Both the position numbers and the translations under genes were made by a program. A stretch of DNA of 64,000 bases from Antennarius striatus (Eukaryota; Chordata; Actinopteri; Lophiiformes; Antennariidae): NCBI RefSeq assembly GCF_040054535.1, contig NC_090785.1:13925501-13989500 (forward strand), read 5' to 3'. The notes beneath the pieces are model-generated. The model searched no databases and was not told the origin of the DNA. It worked only from the letters and a program-made list of their open reading frames with translations. This document shows positions 47,124 to 64,000 of this stretch, one piece after another; position 1 is the first letter of the stretch, and each line of letters begins with the position of its first letter.

Positions 47124-49333
47124 CACATAGGAACACACAGTTAGACTGCATCTTGTGTAATCTGAAGGAGATCATTGACTGCAAAGTAGTTGTAGGCGAG
47201 AGTGTAGCCAAACAGCATAGGATGGTGGTGTGTAGGATGACTCTGGTGGTGAGGAAGATGAAGAGGGCAAAAGCAGAGTAGAAGACTAAATTGTGGAAGC
47301 TGAAAAAGGAAGAGTGTTGCATGAATTTTAGGAAGGAGTTAAGACAGGATCTGGATGGCCAGGAGGTGCTTCTAGATGACTGGAAAACTACAGCTAATGT
47401 GATCATGGAGACAGGTAGGAGAGTACTTGGTGTTTCATCTGGAAGGAAAGTAGATAAGGAGACTTGGTGGTGGAATGAGGAGGTACAGGAGTGTATACAG
47501 AGAAAGAGGTTAGCTAAGAAGAAGTGGGACACTGAGATGACTGAGGAGAGTAGACAGGAGTACAGGGAGATGCAGCGTAAGGTGAAGGTAGAGGTAGCAA
47601 AGGCCAAACAAAAAGCTTATGATGACTTGTATCCTAGGTTGGACAGTAAGGAGGGAGAGACTGATCTATACAGGTTGGCATGACAGAGAGACAGAGATGG
47701 GAAGGACGTGCAGCAGGTTAGGGTGATGAAGGATAGGGATGGAAGTCTATTGACAGGTGCCAGTAGTGTGATGGGAAGATGGAAAGAGTACTTTGAAGAG
47801 TTGATGAACGTGGAAAATGAGAGAGAACAAAGACTAGAAGAGGTGACTGTTGTGGACCAGGATGTAGCAAAGATTAGTCAGGAGGAAGTGAGGAGGGCAC
47901 TGAAGAGGATGAAGAGTGGAAAGGCAGTCGGTCCTGATGATATACCTGTAGATGTTTGGAAGTGTCTAGGAGTTTCTGGGTTGTTCAACAGGATGTTAGA
48001 TAGTGAGAAGACGCCTGAGGAATGGAGGAGAAGTGTGCTGGTGCCCATTTTGAAGAACAAGGGAGTTGTGCCAACTACAGAGGAATAAAGCTGATGAGCC
48101 ATACAATGAAGTTATGGGAGAGAGTAGTGGAAGCTAGACTAAGGGCAGAAGTGAACATCTGTGAGCAGCAGTATGGTTTCATGCCAAAAAAAAAGTACTA
48201 TGGATGCAGTATTTGCTTTGAGGATGTTAATAGAGAAGTACAGAGAAGGCCAAATGGAGCTGCATTGTGTTTTTGTAGATCTGGAGAAAGCTTATGACAG
48301 GGTGCCCAGAGAGGAACTGTGGTATTGTATGAGGAAGTCTGGAGTGGCAGAGAAGTATGTGACAACAGTGCAGGACATGTATGAGGACTGTAAGACAGTG
48401 GTGAGGTGTGCTGTAGGTGTGACAGAGGAGTTCAAGGTGGAGGTGGGACTGTGTCAGGGATCAGCTCTGAGCCCCTTCTTGTTCGCTATAGTGATGGACA
48501 GGCTGACAGACGAGGTTAGACAGGAATCTCCATGGACTGCGATGTTTAATATTTGCAGATGATATTGTGATTTGCAGTGAGAGCAGGGAAGAGGTGGAGG
48601 AGAAGCTAGAGAGGTGGAGGTTTGTCCTGGAAAGGAGAGGAATGAAGGTTAGCCTCAGTAAGACAGAATACATGTGTGTGAATGAGAGGAAGAGTGAGGT
48701 TACAGGGAGAAGAGATCAAGAAGGTGGAGGATTTTAAGTACTTAGGGTCAACAGTCCAGAGCAATGGAGAGTGTGGAAAAGAGGTGAAGAAGCGTGTACA
48801 GGCAGGATGAAACAGGTGGAGGAAAGTATCAGGTGTGATGTGTGATAGAGGAATTTCAGCTAAAATTAAAGGAAAGGTGTACAAAACTGTGGTGAGACCA
48901 GCGATGTTGTTTGGTCTAGAGACAGTGTCACTGAGGAAAAGACAGGAGAAAGAGCTGGAGGTAGCAGAGATGAAGATGCTGAGGTTCTCTCTGGGAGTGA
49001 CCAGGAAGGATAGGATCAGGAATGAGTACATCAGAGGGACAGCACATGTTAGAGGTTTTGGAGATAAAGTCAGAGAGTCCAGACTGAGATGGTTTGGACA
49101 TGTCCAGAGGAGAGATAGTGAATATATTGGTAGAAGGATGCTGAGTTTTGAACTGCCAGGCAGGAGGCCTAGAGGAAGACCAAAGAGGAGGCTTATGGAT
49201 GTAGTGAAAGAGGACATGAAGGTAGTTGGTGTGAGAGAAGAGGATGCAAAGGACAGGTTTAGATGGAGGCAATTGATTCACTGTGGGTAACCCCTGAAGG
49301 GAAAAGCCAAAAGGAAAAGAAGAAGAAGAAGTG
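47124..49333 (+). mobile_element. RTE-type LINE, copy 3 (longest, 5'-truncated, frameshifted)
   Basis: About 2.2 kb. In order: the linker after the endonuclease (EIIDCKVVVGESVA; then WWWNEEVQECIQRKRLAKKK), the early reverse-transcriptase region (EEVRRALKRMKSGKAVGPDD), KLWERVVEARLRAEV, FVDLEKAYDRVPREELWY, LCQGSALSPFLFAIVMD, the catalytic I-F-A-D-D-I-V-I-C at about 48546-48572 (in another frame after an insertion), then the C-terminal domain RIRNEYIRGTAHVRG and RWFGHVQRRDSEYIGRRML. It ends AAAAGAAGAAGAAGAAG. Stops or frameshifts near 47683, 48085, 48190, 48545 and 48700 make it inactive. No N-terminal endonuclease is present. Confidence 0.9.
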
Positions 49334-50499
49334 TGGTAGTGATGGTTAGTTAAGGATTTTGTGAATCTCTAAATGCCATAGGAGTTTCTAATTGACCAGT
49401 CTGCTGAATATTTTACAGATGCAGGGTAGAATGGAGATGGGTCTGTGTAAGTTCAGGTCAGAGTTATCAGCCCCTTTGAGATTTTTAGATCTCCAGTCCA
49501 GCTGGAACACACCAGTTTGGAGAGAGGGATTAAACAGGCAGAAGATGGGCACCGGGATGACATGAGTTGCTGTCTACAAAAGGAAAGGGTCAAGTGCATC
49601 CGGGCTGGTGGATTTATGAGTGTCAAGTCTTAGTAGCTCCTCCTGCACCGTTTTGCTAATAGCAGCCTTTCTAACTTTCTATTTCTAAAACTTTATTTTT
49701 CAATTCTCACATGCATCACACATGCTTTCTATGGCCTATTGTAGACCTACTGTTCTTCTGATGTAGATAAAATTATATAATCTGCATACATCAGTGTCAA
49801 ACTTGGATTTAACAATCCATTACAGAGGAGAGGGATGCATTCTAGCCAGCTGGCTCCAGTTTCATAGCACAGCAATATAAGGCCGGTGTCACTTTGTTCA
49901 TTGCACTCAGTCACACTTTATGACAAAAATGTGATTGTTTTTTGTTAATTTCTCGGTCGTCTTTTCCCTGAACCTCCTAAATATAGATAAAACATTATCA
50001 GCTTACTCTCAGAACAAGACATTAATGTAATCCACCAGTCTGTGTGGTTTATATGCAGCCAAAGCCAAGAGGTGATCAGTATAGCACAAAGCCTGGAGGC
50101 ATTTTGTGTAAAAAATGTTAACACAATCACAAGCTTTTAAAGGGTCATTACATGCTAGTAGTATTTCTTGACAAATAACCTCTATCCAGCACTAGTGCAG
50201 TGTGTCTACTGGTTGCCTTGCAACTTCACAACAACCAGACTGCAGATCTTGATCAGTTGTTTGGTGGAGAAATGGATCATTCTGTCAGCATTTAATGGAC
50301 CAGACTTGATGTTCAGCCTCCCCTCCAGTCTTTATGCTAAGCTTAGGCAATTACTCGCTTGCTTTAGTTTCATAGTTCAAACTGATCTTCCCATTAAAGT
50401 GAAGAATGAGCATATTTACAAAAACATTTTTTTGTCTCAAAGTAATCAGCCTAATTGTGTGAGAGCAGCTAAATGCGATGTTCTCTCTCCCTTCTGCAG
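49334..50499. other. Non-coding DNA; 3' part is the intron before the 50.5 kb exon
   Basis: No recognisable repeat or exon. The last 30 bases (CTCTCTCCCTTCTGCAG) form a strong acceptor for the exon that follows. Confidence 0.55.
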
Positions 50500-51089
50500 G
50501 TGGATCAATGATTTCCAGGGCAGTGACCTCTGACCCCCCAGCGGTCAGTGAGATCAGGACCTCTCAGCCTACTACTGCCCATACTGTATTAGCCATAGAG
50601 CAGCCCTGCACCAGCAGTCGAACCCAAAGCCTTCCAGAAACCAACAGTAGCACAACACTAGACATACAAAACCCACCTCTCCTAGACCCTCCTCCTCCTC
50701 AGACACCTCCTCTTCCTCCTCCTCCTCCTCCTCCTCCTCCCACCACAGACAGCACTGACCTCCCACCTCTGTCACCTCCAGCCCTGCCTCCACCTCTGCC
50801 ATCATCCAAACCCCCTTCTACCTCCAGTCCTCCTCTTCTCCAGACACCGCCACCTGCTGAGAGCCCCCAGCGTCCCACCACACTCAACCTGAAAACCCTG
50901 CCGCGGACCACTATCAAGGAGAACGGAGGCCCTACGTCTGGCGTGGATGATGATGAGGAAGAGAGGAAGATGCTGGAGGAGGATCTGAAGAAATGTATCG
51001 AGGACTTTAAAAAGATCCGACTGCCCAGAGTTTTTCCGGATCGTAAAAGGCACTGGCAAAACGACCTGCTGAAGAAGCACAATGCATAG
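50500..51089 (+). CDS. Proline-rich terminal exon of an unidentified gene
   Basis: A strong acceptor (TCTCCCTTCTGCAG) is followed by 196 codons to TAG at 51087-51089, entered in phase 1. The peptide has a Ser/Thr-rich start (GSMISRAVTSDPP), a proline-rich centre encoded by CCT repeats (nine prolines in a row near 50710-50740, possible profilin or SH3 ligand), an acidic patch (GVDDDEEERKMLEED), and a compact C-terminus LEEDLKKCIEDFKKIRLPRV followed by FPDRKRHWQNDLLKKHNA that looks helical and conserved. Codon use and GC content exceed the surroundings. I do not recognise the family. Upstream exons should be on the + strand to the left; none is certain. Annotated as partial. Confidence 0.7.
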
Positions 51090-51560
51090 AGCACATCGCT
51101 GCGCTGCCATGGTGATCACAGGCTTTTATAACAATGACGGGAACATGATGTCATCAGTTTTGCAATCTGATTTTGAACTGTGCAAAAGTAGTCAGCAAGT
51201 TCACTAAAATTTCTTAGCTTTTGCATGTCAGCAGTTCTAAATTGTTTAATTACTGTAGTGTTTAGGCTGAGCTTGTTTAGCAATCACACACAATTACAAC
51301 ACTTATGTATGCATTTGTCCATCACGGAAAAAAACCACCACAATAGAGATTGTTATTAAACGTCTTTTTTTACACACAGCTGTTTGGAGAAATTGAAAGT
51401 TTTGTTTGCAACAGCTCAAAGGATTATATAGATGTAGTGTTGTTAATGAGAGATTTTTGCCCTGCAACAGTGTCCACTGATCAAGCAACTGGAAAATGTA
51501 AGCTAACTGTGAATTTTTAGATATATGACCTTGCAGATGCAAAATAAAAGAAAATAGGGA
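51090..51560 (+). other. 3' UTR of the proline-rich gene
   Basis: AT-rich sequence ending with the polyadenylation signal AATAAA at 51543-51548, about 455 bases after the stop. Confidence 0.55.
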
Positions 51561-53875
51561 AATCTCTGGTGTGAAATCATCTAAAATCTCTCACCTCATC
51601 AATATTAACTGAATGACTTCAAAGCCTTTCTTTTCCTCGTTGCCTCCGATTCAGAAGCTCTGCTGCTTGGTTCCTTTTGCGATTACATTATCTTCAAACC
51701 AGCAATGGAAAGAAAGCAGAAGAAGAATGCAGACTGAGTAATTACACAAGGCCACAACGTGGAATAATAATGACAAAAAGTACATGAGCCAGTGCACAGC
51801 ATCATTTGTTCTTCCATCTACTGCACATAAAATGGTCATCCAGCTTTTCTAATCAATTATCGGCCATGTGTGTGTCTGTGTGCCGTGTGTGTGTGTTAAT
51901 CTGATTGGAGAACAACTGTGGCGAAAAGAGGAGACAATAAAATGATAAATAGCCTGTCATTGTGTTTTTAGTTAACTCCAAAGCTGATCTTTAACATCTT
52001 ATGAGAAATATCTTTACTCTTCTTTTGCAGATTGTTTAATATCAGGATCAAAAAAGTCCTCACATTTTGGTGTTACTATAAATACAAAACTGGACTCATG
52101 AGCTGTATAATACCCAATACAGTAATGTCCTGAAATTAAATAAAATTTGCACTTAACCTTGTACAAAATTATAAATGCTGTATAAAAAGTTGACTGTTCT
52201 AAGAAAAATATTTTAACATAAATGGGATACACAACATTTATGATTTTCTTAGTTTCCCATTAGCTTCCAGGAGAAACACCTGAAATGTTTAACATTTTAT
52301 GTTTAAAAATTATTTGACCATAATTTAATGTAGAATTCAATAATTTTATAAGGATACTATATTACATTATACAGGTAGTCCTCAACATGTGAACACAATT
52401 GGTTCCAAGAGGTTGCTCATGAGTTGAATTATTCTTCAGTCATTATTTATTAAATTTCAATCTATAATCACCATTTGACATCATTTAAATGTCATTACTA
52501 CTCTAAATACAAAACTACTATTCCCTAAGAGTTGTTAGAAACAATTACCAGACATAAAAACCACACACAATGAAATAAAATACAGGTCATTTCGCATTAA
52601 ATCGTTCTCGATTATACATCAGTTTAAAAAAATACCAAGAAAAAAAAATATATATATATACAAATGTATATATTACTACACTATATATACATATACATAT
52701 ATATTACTACACTATTATACTTGGAATTTCTTTCAAATTAAGAGAATACTTTATCATATTTTCAGTAAAACGAATCTTACAATATGTGACAAGGTGGCTA
52801 ATTTAGTTAGTATAACCAAGGACAAAACTTAGCCAGCCAACCTCTCACTGACTACAAAACGCTGCTTACCTGCAATATAAGTAATGCATGCAAGACTCAA
52901 AGTGTATAAAGAAGAGATTTCAGAGGGATTATTTCTCTTTCTTATTAACTGTTGTTGGCATTAATTAGTGAACTCTAGAGGGGCTGCTTTGTTGCAGCTC
53001 CCAAGCTAGAAAATTCAATTAGTATTTCCAGTAGTTTCTTCACAGCTCTCCAGTCTCCACAGGCTTACAACCTGTAATGCTCTATATGTCACATCATTTA
53101 TTTTGTAAGGGAGCATCACTCTGATTAGTGACGGTTTGGTGTTAGGAGGGCAAAGAATCACAGGCTTGTTCATATAAGAAAGAAGCGTTCAGGCCACCAA
53201 CACGGAGCGGCAACATCTGGAGATGCTTATTCTGTTTTAGAAGGGAAAGACACCGGTCCAGCCAGTTAAAGCTGTTTCAGTCCACAAGATCGGACTGGTT
53301 CACAAAAAATAAAGTTCCAAACAAAATGGTTCCAGAGTATTAGATGCCTTCAGTACTCAGGTCAAAAAAATACTGATTTATGATTTTATTGCAGTTTTTG
53401 GTAAAAATCTCAGACAGAAGGAATTTATCAACATTAGTGACAAGATTTGGAAAAAGTCCTTCAACATGTGTCAAGCAAGATACAAGCATTTGGATGTTGT
53501 TATGACTAAAAAAAAAACCTTTCCAATCTGCCTGAAACAGGCAGTGGACCTGTCTTTGCCCAGGTTTTATTTTGTTTTTTTAACGTATTGAACTTGACTG
53601 GTGATCTGGAATTTCCTTCAACTGATGATTGTATACTGGTCTGATTCTGTACATTAAGTAATGCTAATGGTATATTATTTCAGTATTTTTTAATGACTTT
53701 AAACTAAGACAGGGGCTAGATATAACCTTAGAAACTACAAAAAAAGAATAACAACATTAGTCAATGAAATAAAACAAGACAACTGGAATAAATAAATTCT
53801 TATATGAAAAACAGAGTTTTGAAATATCAATAGCATTAAATAGGACTGAGCTATAACATTGTCAATACATTTACA
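51561..53875. other. AT-rich intergenic DNA with a Tigger-like fragment
   Basis: 52372-52460 begins ACAGGTAGTCCTCAACATGT and continues CACAATTGGTTCCAAGAGG, the style of a pogo/Tigger terminal repeat; its other end was not found. AT-dinucleotide runs lie at 52647-52705. No gene is seen. Confidence 0.45.
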
Positions 53876-53975
53876 TTCATTCATCTTCTTACCGACTTCT
53901 TCTGCTTTTGTAGGTCATGTGGGTTGCTGGAGCCTATCCCAGCAGACCTACGGACGAGAGGCAGGGAACACTGAT
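53876..53975 (-). mobile_element. Short interspersed repeat (3' end type), minus orientation
   Basis: Read on the minus strand: CTGCCTCTCGTCCGTAGG, TGCTGGGATAGGCTCCAGCAACCC, GCAGAAGAAG...GAATGAATG. Same family as 45735-45838, in the opposite orientation. Confidence 0.65.
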
Positions 53976-57372
<3,397 letters not shown>

Positions 57373-57394
57373 TTAAGAGGAGCAAAGCTGTCAT

Positions 57395-58611
<1,217 letters not shown>

Positions 58612-59066
58612 GGATTTTTTAAAATGCAACTTTTTTGTTGCGTTTTACGCCTTCCATCCACACAACAACGCAGATATCCGGAACGAAAACTCAACTTTTT
58701 AAAAACCCTGGCCGAGGTGGATTTTTTTTAAAAACGCTGGGTCTGCTTTGTCGTGTGGACGGCGTATCCGCGACTTTTTAAAAACACTGACGTCTTGCCT
58801 GCGACGAAAACCGCTGCGACGTCATATTTATGGGCCCGTGTGTTGTGACAACAAAACAAGGAGGATTCCTATTGGATAAAATTTGTCTCAGTACTGCCAC
58901 CACACGGTTTGGGATGCTTATAGCCGTCTTCATAAACGCACTGGTGCATTTACGTGTAGACGGGGATTATTTTAAAAATGCTGTCGTGTGGACGCGAATC
59001 GTTTTCGATGTGTTTTTAAAAAGTTGCGTTTTTTTAAAAATCCGTCATCATGTGGACGGGGCCTTA
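58612..59066. mobile_element. Fold-back (MITE-like) DNA element
   Basis: ACGGATTTTTTAAAATGCAA at the left end is the inverted match of TTGCGTTTTTTTAAAAATCCGT at 59022-59043. Repeated CTTTTTAAAAAC.. and GTCGTGTGGACGG motifs occur in both halves (58750-58770 and 58981-58995). The right end continues CATGTGGACGGGGCC. It is palindrome-like, about 450 bases, with no protein: a non-autonomous DNA element, probably with the outer left terminus lost. Confidence 0.65.
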
Positions 59067-61855
59067 AATTCAGAGAGAAAGCTGCATTCATAACACCAAT
59101 TAGCCCTTAATCCTATTTGGTATGACTTCACCCTTCGGTGGCATTTTTAAGGATGTTAAAACTCACCTGCAATTCCCTCATTCGCTGTTTTATGATCCTC
59201 ATTTAGCAGAAATGCAAATGATCCTGCTTCATGAGTATATAATGACTAGATTTCCCTTATGATACATTCACTTTCCTACACTGGACATTACAAATATGTT
59301 CATGCAAATTTGTTCACAGTAAGTTGAAGAAAAACAACATTGTCTAAAAAAGTTTTTTTTCTTTGCAGTGCCATGCCAAAAAGATGAAGTGTTTTCTCAT
59401 TGTTACCAAAAAGATAAATGGATAAATGGAGTGTAAATACACGAACCACTCAGCCTCCTCATCCACAGCCCACAGATCCAAAACTCTGCACCCATTACTC
59501 CCGGCTTCATTAACTCCCTTCTATGCTACAAAGTTTCTCCATCACAAAGGATAAAAGAGAGAAATGTTAAAATATGCAACCACTATTCAAATGCTATTGT
59601 TTAAAAATGAACAAGGAAGTCAAACAAAAAAGTGAAATTCATGAATTTTTTATTCACCCTTTTTTGTCCCAAATGTTTTTACAGACAAACAGCTGTAAAA
59701 GTAACAAATGGAAAACAGTGCCTACAGCTGCAGCAGTCATGGTAGATACTGATTGCATTGTCTGATGAAAATCCTCAGTGTGCAACAGTGATTTAGCCTG
59801 AAAAGAACTCCAATCAAAATGTCAATGATTTTGCAGCTCTGTGACCAAAACTATTTTGTCACTGTCACTCAATGTTTTCTACAGGAAGGTTTTATACTGA
59901 TTTAATACAGGATTTTAAATAATCACATTACCCTTGTAATGAAACACAGAGGTTATTAAAGTGATACTCAGAGTAGCAAATGTTCAAAACATTCTGGGAC
60001 ATTACACAACATTATTATTAACCACGGGGCCCGTGGGTATCCACAATATGGGCTTCAAAAAACTGCAAAGCGGCACTGTTTGGGGCCAAGGCGGTGCTGT
60101 GGGGCGCTGGGAGCTGATGGTAGTTTCAACGGCCCAACTCTCCCGCTGTGTCAGCCTGAGTCACTGCTCTCTCCTGGCACGGTGTAGTGCTGAGAAGGCT
60201 GCTCGACACACCACGGCTGTACATCATCATCAGTCTTTATGTACTGTGTGTGCGCACGTCTCCTCTTTGAGTCTCTCACGAGGCGCCACAAACTCCCGAG
60301 CAACAAACAAACACACTGCAGCAACAGTGGAGCCACTCGAGTCCTCTGCTGCTCCCAAATAAAGCCAGGAACGTTGTCGGCTTCCTTTCTTCATGTACTC
60401 TGGATGCAAATGAGCTGAATGCATTAGCGATGGTGCTCAAGTTCAAACCCCATTTAGGGTAAAAACAAAAATTCTTTGCATTCAGATTTAACTTCTATTT
60501 TTGTTGAAATTATATGTTGGTTATAATTATATTTTTAAATCAACTAAGGATCAGATTATGTCCTGTACTTGAGAAGGGGAACCCCAACAGAACCAAAGGT
60601 GTTCAGTTTTCCTTGTTCTTTTGGTGTGTTTTAGCATCTTTCAGCATATCGTTTTGGTAGGTTTTGGTTTTCTGGTATTTTAGCTCACTTTCACTTCTAA
60701 TAACAGTCTGTTTGCTATAAAACAAACATCATAACGTAGATGTTGTGTTTCTAAATTACCTCTACCACCCCAGAGTAGACAAAATGTTTGCTATTGCAGC
60801 TGTGAAGAGGAACTCCACTAACTACACACATGAAAGTTAACCTCTGTGAGTCATGGCCAACCTGGGAAACAGCTGTAGCCTAACTTCTATAACTCTTGAT
60901 GGAGCTGGAGAGACAGAGACAAACAAACGAAGAATGCTATTTGGTTTCACTCTGCGAAGTGGGATCCATTTCTTTTAGGAGTTTGACCTATGAATGTCAA
61001 TCTTTATTCTGTTCTCTTATTGGTCCCTCACATTTTTCCAAGTGTACATTGAATTGTTGTGATATGCTCTTTTAGGAAGGGTATATTCTTTACTTTTGAG
61101 CCATTCATTTTCCACTGCAAAGTGAAAGCTTGCATCATCAGACTTCTCTTTGTACTTAAGAAAGAAAACTTTTTTGTTGTTTATTGCATTTGAAGCAGCT
61201 CAGCATATTTGGTAGTGCACTGTCATGAGCTTTGCACTTCTTGCTCTAAAGCCACATGGTTGAAAATAGTTCTTTTTGGATTATAGTATCACCTAAATGA
61301 ATGTAGTGCAGTGTAAATGCATTATTACAGTATTAGAAAGAACACTGAAGGACTAGCATGTGATAAGTCCAGCACTTATAAAAACTTCAATGGTGGTCTT
61401 TCAACTTATAAAGCTGCAGAAGGATTATTATTACCTCTAAATTAATTGGAAGAGATGAACAAACGCACCTTAGAGCAGACTGCTATTCTGTCATCCATAA
61501 TGTATAGGCCCTCTGACGGCTTTGAAGGAATCATTACACTGCTGCATTCTTCTCTGGGTTGTGCAGAGTCTCTGTTATGGCCTTTGGCTGAGTGTCTGTC
61601 TGCAGCACATCAAGGTGAGCAGAGAGCTCTGCCTCCTGCAGCCACAGCTTTATAATGTACAGACATAAGTCAATTAAAAAACACCAATGACAGAACATTG
61701 AAGTTATTGAGATTTAATCAGAGTCGGACACACTGAAACACTCTGAATGCAACCAATTAAAGCAAGGTAGAATTAATGGATTAAAAGAGGGCTGGAAGAG
61801 CAAAATGCTAATTCCTGCCTGTTACCCCCCCTCTGCCAGACACACGCACACACAT

Positions 61856-61910
<55 letters not shown>

Positions 61911-64000
61911 CACACAGCTTTTGTAGTGTAAATCTTTCAATGGGAATACATTTGTGTTGTTTTTCTTCATCTCACGTTCAAACACACTAATCCTTTCCAT
62001 TGGAGATGATGGATACTAGAAAAATAGAATAGTTGTAAATGTTCAAAACATCAAGAGAAGGCCACCTTGGTTGTTTTGTATGAGTCTAGTTGAAGTGTCT
62101 GCAGAGACCCCCAAAACTTACCTATATTTAAACATCACATTGGTGATGTTATTTCATATTCTCTAGTGTCCCTTCTGCTTTCTGCCCATTTGCACCAGTG
62201 CTATACAAAAGAAAACCTAATTTAAGAGGAGTATTTGGGTTTGTATTTTCAATCTTATCTGTTTCCTCGGAAACAATATACAAGACTTCCAGATCCTGTT
62301 TATTATCTGAATGAATGTGACTTTGATCTATCGATCTTTATCTCCAGTCTTTCAGAATTTCAAAGGTCCCACTATATGATGTCAGACATTTCAATATCAT
62401 TGCACTCCTGTGGTTTCAGTTTAGTTTTAGGACATGCTCAGATAATTGGATTTTCAACCTTCAGACTGTCAGCACTGCCAGAAAGGTTTGAGGGAAATTA
62501 AAATCTTCCTTGCGCAGTGAATCAATATAAAAACAACCTTTCCTCACTCTAAAAATGTGCAAGACATGCACAGAAAAGCAATTAACCTACTGCAGGAATT
62601 GATTTGGACCACTTATCTCCTTTGGCATGGCCATGCTTTTGCTTACCTGCTGGGGAGATCAAATGTTCTTGTTTCTTTTTTTCTTATTTCAAATCCTGAC
62701 AACACACCAGGATTAGCACTGATTCTATCTTCACTAAGGAATTACCAGCTATGGAAATAAATGCTGGGCTGCTGGTCTTTAATAGTTTGTGGCATCACGT
62801 TCACCACAAATTACAGCAGTTCATCAAATAACCACACTGCATGCTAGTGACAGTGAACCAATCCACCCAAAATGAACACACACACATAGTATCTGGCTTA
62901 TTGTGCTGTTGCTAATACAACAGGTGTTACCTAGATTCCATATTTTGGTGAGGCTCCTGATGCTCAGGAAGCATATTATGCAGGTAAATTTATCCAGGTA
63001 TTAATACTTTAGCATCAAAAATTCAATGAAAGGTCTTTGCGAGATGTCGGGGAAAGTACAAGCATGAGCTGTTGTGTGAGGTTGGAGGCTACAGAAAAAT
63101 AAAACCCACAAAGACGCTATTAACTCCAGAACGGGAACTTCTGCTCTGATGAGCTTCAGTGAACATATCTGGCTATTCTCTCCTTTTCGCACTCTACCTA
63201 AATGTTTCATATACATGCATCAGCTGATGGAGAAAATCAATTGCAGTACGGCCTTCAATTGATTTTCCAGGCTATAATATCATTTCCAGGCTATAATATC
63301 AAATTCACCAGCTCATATCACGAAACAGATGAGTAGCACATAGAAAGAAAAGCAGACATTTCTCCACCTGGACTGCGTTCTGGTGTCATAATGTCTGGTC
63401 TAAATGCACATTAAAGCTTGGATACAAAATAATTTGTTGTAAAGAATGAATATGCAAATTCACAATGTCTGGCATGACCTCAAACAGCAAAGGCAAAATG
63501 ATAAAACCTGCCTCCTCTTTGCTTGCCTGTGGATTACATCTGCATTCCTGTCCTCTTTGTGGCAGACCAGGACCCAGCATTGAGAGTAAGATATAAAATA
63601 TTCTGAACACTGTTCTCCACACCAGGGACCTATCTGAACAATAGCCTCTGTTCCATTTAGTAATCCAAACAGATTGGTGGATAAACACAACCCAGACTAA
63701 ATCCACGGCTCAGGATTGCAACATTTCCATTGCCTCCGGCCCCGGGGGTGAGGGATCAGCTGTGCGTGCATCAGCAGCCCAATTGGATTCTTCATGAGGT
63801 GGATACTGCTCGTAAGAGGCACTTAAGTTACCAAACATGTCATATGTCTCAGCATCACAGTTCAAGACACAGACATGAAAAATAACAGGCAGTTTGGGGG
63901 TTTTTTTATAACTGAATGATTTTTGGAATGATCTCAGCTTTGACTTTTTAAACTGTAAAACTAGAAAGAAATCAAGTACAAGTATGGTCCACTTATTATT
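59067..64000. other. AT-rich non-coding DNA with one microsatellite
   Basis: A CA-rich microsatellite with CACG interruptions lies at 61840-61917. A moderately GC-rich stretch at 60020-60360 (133-codon open frame from 59961, +) has no recognisable domain and no splice context. A GC island CCTCCGGCCCCGGGGGTGAG lies at 63733-63752. Nothing else is supported. Confidence 0.5.

Noticed and set aside
59961..60362. 133-codon + strand frame in a GC-richer patch
   Set aside because: Composition alone keeps it open; no motif, and a minus-strand frame is also open.

Overview
This is a window of animal nuclear DNA, almost certainly from a bony fish (teleost). Genes are split by GT-AG introns. The protein-coding content is vertebrate: a mitochondrial carrier, a SLAIN-motif protein, ZNF711 and a KCTD12-type protein. 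The interspersed repeats are the kinds common in fish: RTE-type LINEs, a Penelope-like element, a tRNA-Glu-headed SINE, hAT and Tigger-like DNA elements, and many long CA/GT microsatellites. I see no bacterial operons, CRISPR arrays, integrated viruses or structural RNA genes that I would defend.

Layout. 1-301 is the 3' end of a SLC25A51/52/53-family carrier (+). 2.06-2.46 kb is a SINE. 2.48-14.86 kb is a complete SLAIN-family gene (+): nine exons, eight of them coding. I joined these by splice sites and every junction keeps frame, giving 611 residues. 15.2-21.7 kb is a complete znf711 gene (+): a non-coding first exon in a CpG-rich promoter and six coding exons giving 852 residues with 12 C2H2 fingers, plus an acidic segment enlarged by internal repetition. 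21.7-28.6 kb is intergenic and repeat-rich. 28.6-32.1 kb is a single-exon KCTD12-type gene (+) in a CpG-rich island. From about 32 to 64 kb the DNA is AT-rich and repeat-laden. Its only confident coding part is a proline-rich last exon at 50.50-51.09 kb (+), whose upstream exons I could not place. Two minus-strand stretches (near 23.0 kb and 36.8 kb) look like possible terminal exons but are unproven.

The genes do not form one pathway. SLAIN proteins act at growing microtubule ends, ZNF711 is a nuclear transcription factor, KCTD12 is an auxiliary subunit of GABA-B receptors, and SLC25A51-type carriers sit in the mitochondrial inner membrane. The interest lies in the neighbourhood. In humans ZNF711 and SLC25A53 are X-linked, while SLAIN1 and KCTD12 are on chromosome 13. 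Human relatives of SLAIN and KCTD12 are on chromosomes 4 and 5, so the copies here may be ancient duplicates kept in fish and lost from the mammalian X.

The repeat content is the other notable layer: three 5'-truncated RTE copies (one with its tail about 30 bases from a slain exon), an inverted pair of hAT-like elements bracketing znf711, fold-back elements carrying nuclear-receptor-like half-sites, and an inverted (CA)n/(GT)n pair able to form a very long hairpin. I found no convincing undescribed multi-gene system.
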